From Candidatus Helarchaeota archaeon (lineage in GTDB: Archaea > Asgardarchaeota > Lokiarchaeia > Helarchaeales > RDOG01): a stretch of 64,000 bases of DNA. Below the pieces are notes generated by a model that ran no database searches, was not told the DNA's origin, and saw only the letters and a list, made by a program, of their open reading frames with translations. The stretch is taken from positions 1,067,432 to 1,131,431 of the forward strand of contig JAHPZH010000001.1 in the NCBI GenBank assembly GCA_019058315.1, given 5' to 3'. Shown one piece after another: positions 33,984 through 43,504 of the stretch. The position numbers and the translations under genes were made by a program. How positions within the stretch are numbered: position 1 is the stretch's first letter; each line of letters begins with the position of its first letter.

Positions 33984-34075
33984 CTCCTTGAAAACGATGA
34001 ATATATCTATATTCTTATTAAAAACATTTTAATTTTTTTTACTTAATAAAATTAATAAAATTTCTGAGCATTACA

Positions 34076-34906
34076 TTATTCCTTCTTTTTTATACTAAAC
34101 CCCTTAAAAGTAGGAAATCTTGCATGTCCAGATTTTTTTGAAATTTCCATAAATTTTACTTTTGCGAAGAAATTTCCCCATCCATAAGCTTTAACTAATA
34201 AATCCAATAATTCTTTATTTTTAAAAGAGAGTAAACCAACATCTCCTATTCGGGTTTGGATACTACCATAAGAATTTTCAGTTGTTTCATTCCATCCAAG
34301 CACTTCAACCTCTAAAAATTCTTCTTTTTTTACTTTTAACCAATTTTCACTTCTGATAAATTCATAAATACTATTCAAATTTTTAACGATTATTCCTTCT
34401 CCGCCTTGAGAAGTGATTTCTTTAAAGAGTTCCTTCGGATTACCAGATACCCCTATAGTCTTAAGCATATCATTTTTCTTTACAATTTCTTCTAAAGTCA
34501 ATCTTCTCTCTTTTAAAGTTTTTTTTGTTAAGTCTTCTCCATCTAACCAAAGGATATCAAAGGCAATGTATGTTGCAGGATATCTTTTACTCATTAAATT
34601 AATCTTAAACTCATTTATTAGATGATCTCTAGTTGCCAATAAACCAAAATCGTTATTAACAATTAGTTCTCCATCCAATATGCATTCGTTACAATTTAGC
34701 CAATTTTTAATATCATTGAATTCTGGAAATTGAATTAATTTCTTATTTTTATTTCTGTTTACCATTATTATGTCATCTGAAACAAAAAATAAAATGCGAG
34801 CACCATCATATTTATTTTCAGCTATCCAATTTGAATCAAGCTTTTCAATTTCTTCTATTTTCAATGTTTTACATAACATAGGTGAAATTTGATTATAATC
34901 AAACAA
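34076..34906 (-). CDS. ATP-dependent DNA ligase (LigD-type ligase domain)
   Basis: This 276-residue protein has the nucleotidyltransferase motif I AENKYDGARI (adenylated Lys), ECILDGELIV (motif III), YIAFDILWLDGEDL (IIIa), GEGIIVKNL (IV) and ENWLKVKKEEFLEVEVLG (V). A short OB domain ends in HARFPTFKGFSIKK (VI). It matches the stand-alone LigD ligase domain used in bacterial and Methanocella-type end joining rather than the long archaeal replicative ligase. It follows Ku by 42 bases on the same strand. No polymerase or phosphoesterase domain is attached. Confidence 0.92.
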   Translation of the reverse strand: MFDYNQISPMLCKTLKIEEIEKLDSNWIAENKYDGARILFFVSDDIIMVNRNKNKKLIQFPEFNDIKNWLNCNECILDGELIVNNDFGLLATRDHLINEFKINLMSKRYPATYIAFDILWLDGEDLTKKTLKERRLTLEEIVKKNDMLKTIGVSGNPKELFKEITSQGGEGIIVKNLNSIYEFIRSENWLKVKKEEFLEVEVLGWNETTENSYGSIQTRIGDVGLLSFKNKELLDLLVKAYGWGNFFAKVKFMEISKKSGHARFPTFKGFSIKKKE

Positions 34907-34948
34907 AATTATTCACTAATACAAAAAAATTATGAAAAAAAGGGAAAA

Positions 34949-35740
34949 TTAACCTAATTTTTCAGATACTAATAAGGATTTCTCTAGTAAACTCTTCAGA
35001 TCTTCTGTCTTTGTTGCAACTGTTTCGATTTTTTCAATTTTTATTGGTTTTCCAGCTAATGTATCTTCGATTAATGTTTCTACTTTTTCTCTAAACTCAT
35101 CCACCAATTCATTTTCATCGATTTTTTTATCTGCCAGAGATTCTATTAATTTTAATCCGAGATCTATTTCGTCCTTGCTTAATTTTTCTTCTTTAAGTTC
35201 TGGAACTTGTACAATTTCATCTGGATAATAAAGGTTTATTAGGTTCAAAACATTTTTAAAAGGCTTAATAATACCCAAATGGGTCTTGTTCCTAACAGTA
35301 TACTTTACCAGTGCGCACCTACCGCTTTTTTCTAATGTTTCTCTAAACAATGTAAATGTTTTGGTATATTTTCCATCCGGGACCAAGTAATATTGACTAT
35401 CAAATCCTCTAGAATCAATATCTTCGATTTTTTTATATCCAAGAATTTCGATATTTTCTGTATTTAAATCTTCAATGTTTTTAAGGATTTCTTTATCAAA
35501 AACCAACATTTCATCTGCTACTTGATATCCCTTTTTAAATTCTTTATACTCATACTCTCTATTACAATCTGGGCAAAAATACTTATTTTTAATAGCATGT
35601 CCTTCTGAACAAACCCTTTTAAAACTTATAGATTTACTTCTTCTTAAGGTAACTGCCTTTACGGGTATATTTACCAATCCAAATTGCAAATTCACCGTAA
35701 ATAGTGCTTTAGCACCTTTAGTTTTAGCTTTTTTCGGCAT
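34949..35740 (-). CDS. ku: Prokaryotic Ku protein (NHEJ end-binding)
   Basis: This 263-residue Ku shows LFTVNLQFGLVNIPVKAVTLRRSK (N-terminal strand pair), ISFKRVC followed by GH and FCPDC (the zinc-finger-like C..H..C..C of the Bacillus-type subfamily) and KGYQVADEMLVFDKEILKNI. The FDSQYYLVPDGKYTKTFTLF core and a C-terminal helical arm (LDLGLKLIESLADKKIDENELVDEFREKVETLIE) are also present. It forms a ring on double-strand ends and recruits ligase. Ku is rare in archaea. It is the first gene of the ligase/beta-CASP run and lies 118 bases from the ADP-ribosylglycohydrolase. Confidence 0.95.
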   Translation of the reverse strand: MPKKAKTKGAKALFTVNLQFGLVNIPVKAVTLRRSKSISFKRVCSEGHAIKNKYFCPDCNREYEYKEFKKGYQVADEMLVFDKEILKNIEDLNTENIEILGYKKIEDIDSRGFDSQYYLVPDGKYTKTFTLFRETLEKSGRCALVKYTVRNKTHLGIIKPFKNVLNLINLYYPDEIVQVPELKEEKLSKDEIDLGLKLIESLADKKIDENELVDEFREKVETLIEDTLAGKPIKIEKIETVATKTEDLKSLLEKSLLVSEKLG

Positions 35741-35858
35741 TTGTTTTCCTCCATTAAAAATTGATTTGAAAATTAAACATTATTAAGAGTTTTTACATGT
35801 TATTATAAAATTCTATCTTTAATTCTTATTTATTATTTATTTTTTTTAATATGAATTA

Positions 35859-36923
35859 CTATTTTTTGGCTTCTATGACTCTTTTACCAATTTTACAAAT
35901 TCTTTTTGCAATGTCTGATATTTTAGTTTCACTTAATGACTTTAACTTAGTTTTAAAAATGTCATTTATAGGTTCTTTCCACTTTTTAGGAATCCTTGAT
36001 TCACCAATAGATGTCCCTATAATAGCTCCTATGTTACCACAATTACAATCGGTATCGTAGCCACACATTCCAGCTATACAGATCGATTTACCCAAATCTC
36101 CATTTCCATAAAGTAGGGCAAGAATAATTATACCTATATTTGGCAAAACATGAACTCCATGAAGATTTTTATCTTGTAACATATTGAGCCGTTTGGGATC
36201 TTTAGCTTGTTTTATTAATTCATCTCTTGTTTCTTTCCAATATTTAATAATTTTCTCCCTTGCATCTCGCCAATTATCGTGTTGATTGTTTAATCTTATT
36301 GCTTTATCAATAAAACCAAAATATAAACTATTTTTAGGGATTGTTTTAATGGCAGCATCTATTAGTTTTTTTGGATCAGTCTCGTAAAATGCGGCAGAAA
36401 CGATTCTTGATATAAAAATTTCTCCAAGTATACCCTCTCCATTATGAGAAATTTCTGCATCCATCCTTCCATATTTTTCAGCAATATCTAGTTGCCCAGG
36501 AGCTATTAGTCCCCATATTTCACCTCTCATTTGTGCACCAATAAAATCTGAAAAAATGTTATTTTGAGCTCCAGAATCAGGTGGAAAGATCCCATTTTTT
36601 AAATTTTTAAAAGCCACATCCTCAGCGGTATACATATTTGTATATAATTCTTTTAACCACATTTCAGCAATATTTTTTGAGTTTAAACCAATTCCATATT
36701 TCTCGAGAGCCATCAAACCGACTATTTCAAACATTTCGTCATCATTAATAACACCCTTTCGATAAATTTTTACAAAATTATTAATTTCCCCATATTTTTT
36801 TTGAATAAATTTATAAGGGCGCATTTCTAGAGGCATTCCAAGGTAACTGCCTATACATTTACCATAAAATCCCCCATAAACTTTGTCATAATATATAGAA
36901 TCATCTAGTGGTTTTAAATTCAT
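35859..36923 (-). CDS. ADP-ribosylglycohydrolase (DraG/ARH family)
   Basis: This 354-residue protein shows the family hallmarks. YGGFYGKCIGSYLGMP near the N-terminus corresponds to the DraG GxxxGxxxGxxLG start. VINDDEMFEI is the acidic metal loop (a variant of TDDT). ISHNGEGILGEIFISRIVSAAF and the C-terminal GYDTDCNCGNIGAIIGTSIG (canonical G.DTDTxxxxxG) complete it. It is Mg/Mn-dependent and removes ADP-ribose from protein or nucleic acid, or hydrolyses free ADP-ribose derivatives. It precedes Ku on the same strand, which may point to an ADP-ribose-linked stress or repair response, but no ADP-ribosyltransferase is visible. Confidence 0.93.
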   Translation of the reverse strand: MNLKPLDDSIYYDKVYGGFYGKCIGSYLGMPLEMRPYKFIQKKYGEINNFVKIYRKGVINDDEMFEIVGLMALEKYGIGLNSKNIAEMWLKELYTNMYTAEDVAFKNLKNGIFPPDSGAQNNIFSDFIGAQMRGEIWGLIAPGQLDIAEKYGRMDAEISHNGEGILGEIFISRIVSAAFYETDPKKLIDAAIKTIPKNSLYFGFIDKAIRLNNQHDNWRDAREKIIKYWKETRDELIKQAKDPKRLNMLQDKNLHGVHVLPNIGIIILALLYGNGDLGKSICIAGMCGYDTDCNCGNIGAIIGTSIGESRIPKKWKEPINDIFKTKLKSLSETKISDIAKRICKIGKRVIEAKK

Positions 36924-36970
36924 GATAAAAAATCCTAAAGTTATTAAAAAATAATTAAAAAAATAAAAAA

Positions 36971-37636
36971 TTAGAGATTTTGTGAGGTATTTGCTTCCTC
37001 ATCAGCAACCTCAGTTAGAAGTGCTATATATGTTTTGTTTGCTGCTGACATTTTCGCTAATACACCTTTAAACATAGGACTGAATTCGGAATTAAATTCT
37101 GCCCAGATTTCATCAAAACGATTTTTAGATCCTTTTAATTTATCTTCAGCAACTTTATATTGAGATTCCTTTCCAGATAACTCTGTTTCTTTTTTTGGTA
37201 TCTTTTCGGTCTGGCCTTTTTCTTGCATTTTAGCTATATCTTTTTTTAAATCATTTACTTTATTTTTTAACTTTCTAGTTTCTTTTGCAAATGAATTTAA
37301 CTCTTTAATAGCATCATTTAATATTTCAGATTTCTCAACAATCTGTTTTAAAACCAGAACAACATTATTAGTTAAACTAGTAACTAGGGATTTTTGTCCA
37401 TCGATTAAAGTTTCATATTTTTGTGCAAGACCATAAGCAGGAGATTGTGTTTCATCTTCAGATGTTTTTTCTGCATAATCTTTTAATTTTTTAGCAATCT
37501 TCTTTAAGTGTTTCTCATATTTGCCATGGATATCGACTATTTCCTCATATTCGTTTTCTAAATCTTTAAAAATCTTGTGCATTTCATTTTCTACGTCTGC
37601 ACCTTTCTCAATCAACTCATCAAGATCGATTATCAA
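36971..37636 (-). CDS. BAR-like helical (coiled-coil) protein
   Basis: This 221-residue protein is predicted almost all-helical. Long amphipathic heptads (LENEYEEIVDIHGKYEKHLKK) are broken near residue 60-75. A central coiled coil follows (SFAKETRKLKNKVNDLKK), then a third helix with KKETELSGKESQYKVAEDKL. The C-terminal FDEIWAEFNSEFSPMFKGVLAKMSAANKTYIALLTEV resembles the end of BAR/F-BAR/IMD domains. It is soluble with no signal peptide. A BAR-like fold would imply binding to and shaping membranes, which Asgard archaea are suspected to do. The alternative is an unrelated three-helix coiled coil. It lies 47 bases upstream of the ADP-ribosylglycohydrolase gene on the same strand. Confidence 0.45.
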   Translation of the reverse strand: MIIDLDELIEKGADVENEMHKIFKDLENEYEEIVDIHGKYEKHLKKIAKKLKDYAEKTSEDETQSPAYGLAQKYETLIDGQKSLVTSLTNNVVLVLKQIVEKSEILNDAIKELNSFAKETRKLKNKVNDLKKDIAKMQEKGQTEKIPKKETELSGKESQYKVAEDKLKGSKNRFDEIWAEFNSEFSPMFKGVLAKMSAANKTYIALLTEVADEEANTSQNL

Positions 37637-37796
37637 AATTTTTCACCTTTTTTATAATTATTTTTAAAATTATTTATTTTCTTATTTATGAATTTCTTAA
37701 TTTAATACCTCTAATATTTCGGTGAAAATTATTAAAGATAATGTTTTAATATTAACTTTCAATTTAGTGAACAAATTTTAGTGTTGGTTTGAATTT

Positions 37797-39041
37797 ATGG
37801 TCTGGAAAAGTAATATTACGACTGAAGAAGCTAATGAAATCATTTACATAATGTCGGAAAATTTTAGAAAGGGACTAATGGGCAGATCTGTTGTTGAATC
37901 TCAGCTGTTTCCAGTTAATAATTATATTTGTATTGCATGTCATCAATTATATGACCAAACATTTGCATATAATATTCTAAAAAAAATTGTTGATAATGGC
38001 TGTGATCCTCGAGAAATTGGTCCTAAAAATAAGACTTTATGTGCTTATTTAAATGGTCTAGCTTTTCAATCTTTGGCAATGCTTTATTTACAAGGTCGAG
38101 GACAAAAAATTTATGATTGGGGAGATAATCCCGAAAAGGAGCCTGAAGAAAAGAAAGAGGAAACTAAATTTGTGCTGGATTTTTTTAGACATTTAAATCC
38201 TAATTATAGAAATGATCATTTGCTTTTGGTTGATCAAAGTGAAGACAATAATATGCGTATTTTGGATGAAAATATAATTGAAAAACTGAGAGGGGATATG
38301 TTCGAAATAAATAAGGATCAAATTAAAAAATTTAAAAGAATATTAGCAAATATAACAACTCATAATTTTCTAGACAAATGTGAGTGTAGAGCAGGAATCT
38401 TTGAACACGGACCATATAAGTTGGATAGTGGAGAAATGCTATTATTTAAAGATTTCCAATTTTTTTATACTGGAAAGGAAATATACAAGGGTCTAAAGAC
38501 TGGATTTCCATGGTCAGAGACCGAAGCAAAATCACCAATACCAAATCTGTCAATTGGTTATATTCTAAAAGACATGAAGAAATTAGAATTTAATGATTGG
38601 GGCACTTTATTTGCAGATCCTCCTGATTTTTCAAATAATATTATAAAAATTGGATTGTGGCAACGTGAATTAATTCTTCCAACCGAACAAGAATATCCAA
38701 ATAAATTGGGTAAAATTGAACCTGTTCCTTGGGAAACTTATGAACAAGTTGGGAAATTTTCACAAGAAGCTTTAAATGAACTATATATTAAAATGGCAGA
38801 TTGGGATTACAATAAACGTTGTCTATCAGGAACTTATCTTTATGCAAATGCCGTATTAACTCTGCTTTCAGCATATGCAGAAATACAAGATGAGATAGAT
38901 TGGGAAACTCCAAAAAAAACAGAATCATATATCCCAATTTTTAAGAAATATATTGGTGGTGCACATCCATTTATGATGAGATTTTTTAGGTCAAAGAAAA
39001 GAAGAAAGCAAGATCCCAGTTACTATTATATAGTAGAATAA
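37797..39041 (+). CDS. Conserved-looking protein of unknown function
   Basis: This 414-residue soluble protein is mostly helical, with alternating acidic loops (EKEPEEKKEETK) and a few Cys (CIACHQL, CECRAG). Repeated short helix-turn-helix-like stretches are seen, for example ILKKIVDNGCDPREIGP and NELYIKMADWDYNKRC. The C-terminus is basic (RFFRSKKRRKQDP). There are no membrane helices, no P-loop and no catalytic motif that I recognise. The ATG lacks a strong ribosome-binding site. It is divergent from the BAR-like gene and followed 171 bases later by a FATP-like synthetase. Confidence 0.6.
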   Translation: MVWKSNITTEEANEIIYIMSENFRKGLMGRSVVESQLFPVNNYICIACHQLYDQTFAYNILKKIVDNGCDPREIGPKNKTLCAYLNGLAFQSLAMLYLQGRGQKIYDWGDNPEKEPEEKKEETKFVLDFFRHLNPNYRNDHLLLVDQSEDNNMRILDENIIEKLRGDMFEINKDQIKKFKRILANITTHNFLDKCECRAGIFEHGPYKLDSGEMLLFKDFQFFYTGKEIYKGLKTGFPWSETEAKSPIPNLSIGYILKDMKKLEFNDWGTLFADPPDFSNNIIKIGLWQRELILPTEQEYPNKLGKIEPVPWETYEQVGKFSQEALNELYIKMADWDYNKRCLSGTYLYANAVLTLLSAYAEIQDEIDWETPKKTESYIPIFKKYIGGAHPFMMRFFRSKKRRKQDPSYYYIVE

Positions 39042-39212
39042 ATTCAAGAGAAAAATTTAAAACGAATAAAACCAACGACTGAGATTTTTTTATTTATTTT
39101 TTCAACTGTCTTTTAAAGAGAAAAAATTTTAAGAATTTCCAATTTTAGTAATTTTAATTTACTACAAGGATTTCTCTTTTTTGAGGGATAATTTAAAATA
39201 GAAAAATCAGGT

Positions 39213-41024
39213 ATGAAAAAATTGAGTCTAATTGATAAAAAAGAGTATAGAAAGAGGATAAGAGAATTTTATAAAAAATTTGGTAATGAAATAGCTAAAG
39301 TTCAGAAATTGCCTCTTGAGAATAAAATTTCTTGGGGATCTCTCTTAGAAAAAAATGCAATTGAATACGGAGATCGTCCAGCCATATTATTTGAAGATTC
39401 AGAGTTAACATATAAACAATTTAATAAAATTGTAAATCAATATGCTAATTATTTTATTTCTTTAGGGTTAGAAAAAGGGGATGTTGTTGAAATTTTAATG
39501 AAAAACAGAACAGAATTATTAATTATTTATACCGCTGTTGCTAAAATTGGAGCTATTTCATCGATGATCAATAATGAGTTGAGAAAAAAAACATTAGCTT
39601 ATTGTTTAAACCTTACTCCAGGTAAATTTGTTATAATAGGTGAAGAATGTTACGATAAATTCAATAAAGTTAAATCACTTCTCAACCCATTAGAAGAACA
39701 AAAACTATTCTTTGTTCGTGATCAAGGATTAATGGATATTCCAGATGGTCTTGAGGATCTTACAGAAAATATTAAAGAAAGTTTAGTTGAAAATCCAGCA
39801 ACCACGGTTAATGTGAAAACAAGGGATCCTATTGCCTATATATTTACGTCAGGCACAACAGGTTTACCTAAAGCAGCAATTCAATTGCATCAAGGTATGG
39901 CGGTCTATGGTATTTATTATGGGGTTTTTGCAGCACAATTTACACCTAATGATATTATATATGTTTCTCTTCCTCTTTTTCATGGTACTGCTTTAGCACT
40001 TGGTTGGGCACCGATCATGGCTATGGGAGGGGCAATAGCTATGAGCCGAAAATTTAGTGTTTCTCGGTTCTGGAAAGATATTCGCAAATTCAAAGCATCT
40101 GCTTTTGTATATATTGGAGAAGTATGTCGTTATTTAATGAATCAAGAACCTCATCCAGATGACTCAAATAATACTGTAAAAACAATTATAGGGGTTGGAC
40201 TTCGCCCAGAAATATGGAAAGATTTTAAGAAACGATTTGACATCACGAGAGTTGTAGAAAGTTATGGGGCTTCAGAATCTAATGCGGGATTTATCAATTT
40301 GCTAAATTTTGATTGTACTGTAGGTTTCACTGCTGCTCAATATGCTGTTGTTAAATATGATATTGAAGCTAATGAACCGATTAGAGATGAAAATGGATAT
40401 TTTAAGAGAGTAGGTGTTGGTGGAACTGGTTTACTTTTAATCAAGAGTTATGGGGCATATAAATTTGTAGGATATACTGATAAAAAAGCAAGTGAAAAGA
40501 AACTATTTCGTAATGTTTTTTTTGAAGGGGATGAATGGTTCAATACGGGTGATTTAATGAGAGAATTGGGGTATAGTCACCTCCAATTTGTAGATAGGCT
40601 AGGAGATACATTCCGTTGGAAAGGTCATAATGTATCCACAACCGAAGTAGAAGAGGTGCTAAATACTCATGAAGATGTTTTATTTTCTTGTGTTTATGGA
40701 GTCCAGATACCATTTACGGATGGTCGTGCAGGTATGGCAGCTATAGTGCCAAAAACCAGTGTTGATGCATTTGATTTTAAAAAACTTTTAGAGAATTTCA
40801 GGGAAAACCTTGCATCTTATGCGATTCCCATTTTTCTTAGGTTCAAATCGGAAATAGCAGTTACTGCAACTTTTAAATTTAAAAAACTTAAACTCAAAGA
40901 AGAAGAATTTGATATTGATAAAACTGATGATATCTTTTATGTATTATTACCTGGTGAATCAGAATATACTCTATTAACAAGAGAAATTTATGATAATATT
41001 TTAAACCGCAAATATAAATACTAA
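39213..41024 (+). CDS. FATP-like very-long-chain acyl-CoA synthetase (copy 2)
   Basis: This 603-residue ANL enzyme has YIFTSGTTGLPKAAIQLH (AMP-binding), VESYGASESN (A5), WFNTGDLM (A7) and GDTFRWKGHNVSTTEVEEVL, the FATP/SLC27 hallmark. The end FKFKKLKLKEEEFDIDK supplies the usual C-terminal Lys. It resembles the copy at 20.6 kb along its length but they are not close neighbours, so they are probably long-standing paralogues with different chain-length preferences. There is no membrane helix. The substrate cannot be read from sequence; long-chain or branched acids are expected. Confidence 0.9.
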   Translation: MKKLSLIDKKEYRKRIREFYKKFGNEIAKVQKLPLENKISWGSLLEKNAIEYGDRPAILFEDSELTYKQFNKIVNQYANYFISLGLEKGDVVEILMKNRTELLIIYTAVAKIGAISSMINNELRKKTLAYCLNLTPGKFVIIGEECYDKFNKVKSLLNPLEEQKLFFVRDQGLMDIPDGLEDLTENIKESLVENPATTVNVKTRDPIAYIFTSGTTGLPKAAIQLHQGMAVYGIYYGVFAAQFTPNDIIYVSLPLFHGTALALGWAPIMAMGGAIAMSRKFSVSRFWKDIRKFKASAFVYIGEVCRYLMNQEPHPDDSNNTVKTIIGVGLRPEIWKDFKKRFDITRVVESYGASESNAGFINLLNFDCTVGFTAAQYAVVKYDIEANEPIRDENGYFKRVGVGGTGLLLIKSYGAYKFVGYTDKKASEKKLFRNVFFEGDEWFNTGDLMRELGYSHLQFVDRLGDTFRWKGHNVSTTEVEEVLNTHEDVLFSCVYGVQIPFTDGRAGMAAIVPKTSVDAFDFKKLLENFRENLASYAIPIFLRFKSEIAVTATFKFKKLKLKEEEFDIDKTDDIFYVLLPGESEYTLLTREIYDNILNRKYKY

Positions 41025-41053
41025 TAAATTTTTTTCCAAATTCCGAATTTATT

Positions 41054-41764
41054 TTAAGTTCCACGTAATTCTTCATTAATTTCTTTTAGAAAGATTATAC
41101 TAAGAGGAATCATCCAGCCAAGTAGTATATAAAACGTTAACCATTCATGAAATGGTTGAAATCCAAAGCTAAATAATATAATTATCATTACTATTGGAGT
41201 AATAAACATATACAAACCCAATATCTTGGGAATTTTTTCAGAATAGAAAAAAATTACTAAACCATAAAAAAAGCTAGCAAATGCAAATCCATTAAAAACA
41301 GCAACTGTAAAAACCCAATGCAAATCCAAAGATGTTGTTCGATCCTCAGAAAATAATCCAACTCCAAACATTCCAATCAAGCCTATAACCATAAAAATAA
41401 AACCTATAATGCATAATATATTGCCTAATCTCAAATTCTTACTTGATATATTCTTTGAATCTTCTTTATTTTGAGTGAGCGGATTTAATCGTTTTTTTAA
41501 ATAAAATGAACTTGGTATTAGAAAAAATGATGTTAACATACAGCCAAAATCTAAAATAAAAGGCATTGGAGTATAATTAAATGAACCCATATCACTTATA
41601 TAATTAGTAAATAATGAATAAGAACCAGGTCCTTGTAGAGTTCCTCCATAAATAAAAGCTACGATATAGCCAACACAGATCGCTCCAGCATATATAATAA
41701 CTCCAATTATCGTAGAATATTTAACAACTTTTAGCTTTGTTAAAAATTGGTAAATTTGACTCAT
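41054..41764 (-). CDS. DUF998-like six-TM membrane protein
   Basis: This 236-residue protein has about six hydrophobic helices (GVIIYAGAICVGYIVAFIYGG, FILDFGCMLTSFFLI, LGNILCIIGFIFMVIGLIG, FNGFAFASFFYGLVIFF, IPKILGLYMFITPIVMIIILF, FYILLGWMIPLSIIFL). The loop motif NYISDMGSF after the first helix matches the NxxSDLG segment of DUF998. DUF998 proteins are integral membrane proteins of unknown activity. It is convergent with the FATP-like gene, with only 29 bases between the two stops. Confidence 0.75.
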   Translation of the reverse strand: MSQIYQFLTKLKVVKYSTIIGVIIYAGAICVGYIVAFIYGGTLQGPGSYSLFTNYISDMGSFNYTPMPFILDFGCMLTSFFLIPSSFYLKKRLNPLTQNKEDSKNISSKNLRLGNILCIIGFIFMVIGLIGMFGVGLFSEDRTTSLDLHWVFTVAVFNGFAFASFFYGLVIFFYSEKIPKILGLYMFITPIVMIIILFSFGFQPFHEWLTFYILLGWMIPLSIIFLKEINEELRGT

Positions 41765-41966
41765 ATTTATCCCATTTTTATTTGAATCTAATGATTTTGA
41801 TTCCGTAGTTAATAAACAACATGAACGATTAAAATATTTATAAATTTTATGAATAAGCTAACCAAGAACCAGATATTGTAAAGAATGCTACAAAGGATTG
41901 AGAGATAATTTGTTAGAATTAAGAATTTCTTTAAATAATAAGCTTTATTAAATAGTTTTAAATGGT

Positions 41967-43394
41967 TTGATTGTTATGGAAAAAAAATCAACTGAAATTA
42001 AACTTACTAAAAAAGAAATCTTTGGCTTCTCGACAGGAATAATTCCCGGTTCATTAATATCGATAACGTATACCCTTTGCTATATTGAATTCTTTCAAAT
42101 CGAGTTAGGATTACAAGCTAGTTATTTTATTCTTGGTATGATAATTTACTTATTCGTAAATGCTTTTAATGATCCTCTTCTTGGTCAACTTAGTGATAGG
42201 ACAAATAGGGAAAAATGGGGAAGCCGGCGAAAAGTATATCTTAAATATGGTACACCAATTTTGGCCTTGGCATTTATCTCGATATGGATTCCATGGAGCT
42301 ATACTAATCAACTAATAATTTTTCTTCATTTCGTAATTAGCATTTGTTGCTATGAGACGATGATGACGCTAATCTTGATGTGTTGGGCAGTATTATTACC
42401 AGAAATGACCCAAAATATTGATGAACGAAATAAAGTAAATTTTGTTTGTTTAATATTTGGATTTTTTTCTTCAATACCAGTTATGATAATGCCAATTTTG
42501 TTACGGAGCGGCAGTAAAGAAACTGGTTATCTACCATTTCAGATCACTACTGGAATTTTTGCACTAATTACACTCGTTTGTTATGCGATCGTTATTAAAA
42601 CTTGTGATGAACGACCCGAATTTCAAAAAGATGCAAGTTTTCCTCTCACCAAGTCTGTGAAAGAAAGTCTGAAGCATAAATCCTTCCTTATGCATGTAGG
42701 GTTTAACTTCTGCCAATCTCTAAATGGTTCTATGGGGATTCCTTTTCTCTTTGTGTATGTACTAGTTCTTGGTAATGATTTTGTTATGGTTACTATTTAT
42801 TTTTATCTTATTTTTATTCTGGTTGGGTATATTTCGAGTCTATTTTGCTTGAATTATAGAAAAAAATGGGGTATGCGTAAATTGGTATTACGATTTGGAA
42901 TATTAAGAATTCTCGGAAGCATATTGATATTTTTCTTAATATTAAATCCAACAACCGAACCATTAATTTGGTTGGGTTTCATTTGGACTACTTTTTTTGG
43001 TGGAGCAGTTACAATATTCTTGAGCTCATTCTTATATTTAGTCATGGATGAGGATGAAGTAAAACACGGTTCCCGAAGGGAAGGAATGTTTTTTGGAATG
43101 AATGCTTTATTTACAAAACCAGCAGAAAGTATTGGGCCGATTTTTGCAACATTATTTTTAATTTATATTGGATATAATGGAAGTTTTCAGAATTTTCCAT
43201 TTCCGATACCTCAAATGTCATCAACCTTATTGGGGATAAAAATATTATTTCTTATAATTCCAGCTATAATTAATATAATTGGACTTATTTTCATGTATTT
43301 TTATCCTTTACATGACGATTATTTAGAATATATCCAAACCGAATTAAATGAAATACATCGTCAAAAAAAGGAAAAAATTAAGGATTTGTATTAA
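41967..43394 (+). CDS. GPH-family (MelB-type) MFS sugar:cation symporter
   Basis: This 475-residue protein has twelve predicted membrane helices and the diagnostic GPH motifs. These are NDPLLGQLSDRTNREKWGSRRK in the loop between helices 2 and 3 (about residues 67-90), and DEDEVKHGSRREGMFFGM before the later helices. The cytoplasmic tail is acidic/basic. Family members import di- or oligosaccharides or glucuronides with a cation. The substrate is unknown, but the neighbouring sulfatase and the GH4 enzyme at 23 kb would fit a pathway for sulfated or uronic sugars. An ATG two codons downstream is an alternative start. Confidence 0.9.
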   Translation: MIVMEKKSTEIKLTKKEIFGFSTGIIPGSLISITYTLCYIEFFQIELGLQASYFILGMIIYLFVNAFNDPLLGQLSDRTNREKWGSRRKVYLKYGTPILALAFISIWIPWSYTNQLIIFLHFVISICCYETMMTLILMCWAVLLPEMTQNIDERNKVNFVCLIFGFFSSIPVMIMPILLRSGSKETGYLPFQITTGIFALITLVCYAIVIKTCDERPEFQKDASFPLTKSVKESLKHKSFLMHVGFNFCQSLNGSMGIPFLFVYVLVLGNDFVMVTIYFYLIFILVGYISSLFCLNYRKKWGMRKLVLRFGILRILGSILIFFLILNPTTEPLIWLGFIWTTFFGGAVTIFLSSFLYLVMDEDEVKHGSRREGMFFGMNALFTKPAESIGPIFATLFLIYIGYNGSFQNFPFPIPQMSSTLLGIKILFLIIPAIINIIGLIFMYFYPLHDDYLEYIQTELNEIHRQKKEKIKDLY

Positions 43395-43504
43395 AACAAT
43401 TTTTTAATGCCACTTACAACCTTTTTTTAACACTTTCATTTTTAATTTCAATGAACCCCAGTGTTTTTTAATATAATTTTGATTGAATTAATTAAAAGGG
43501 AGTT

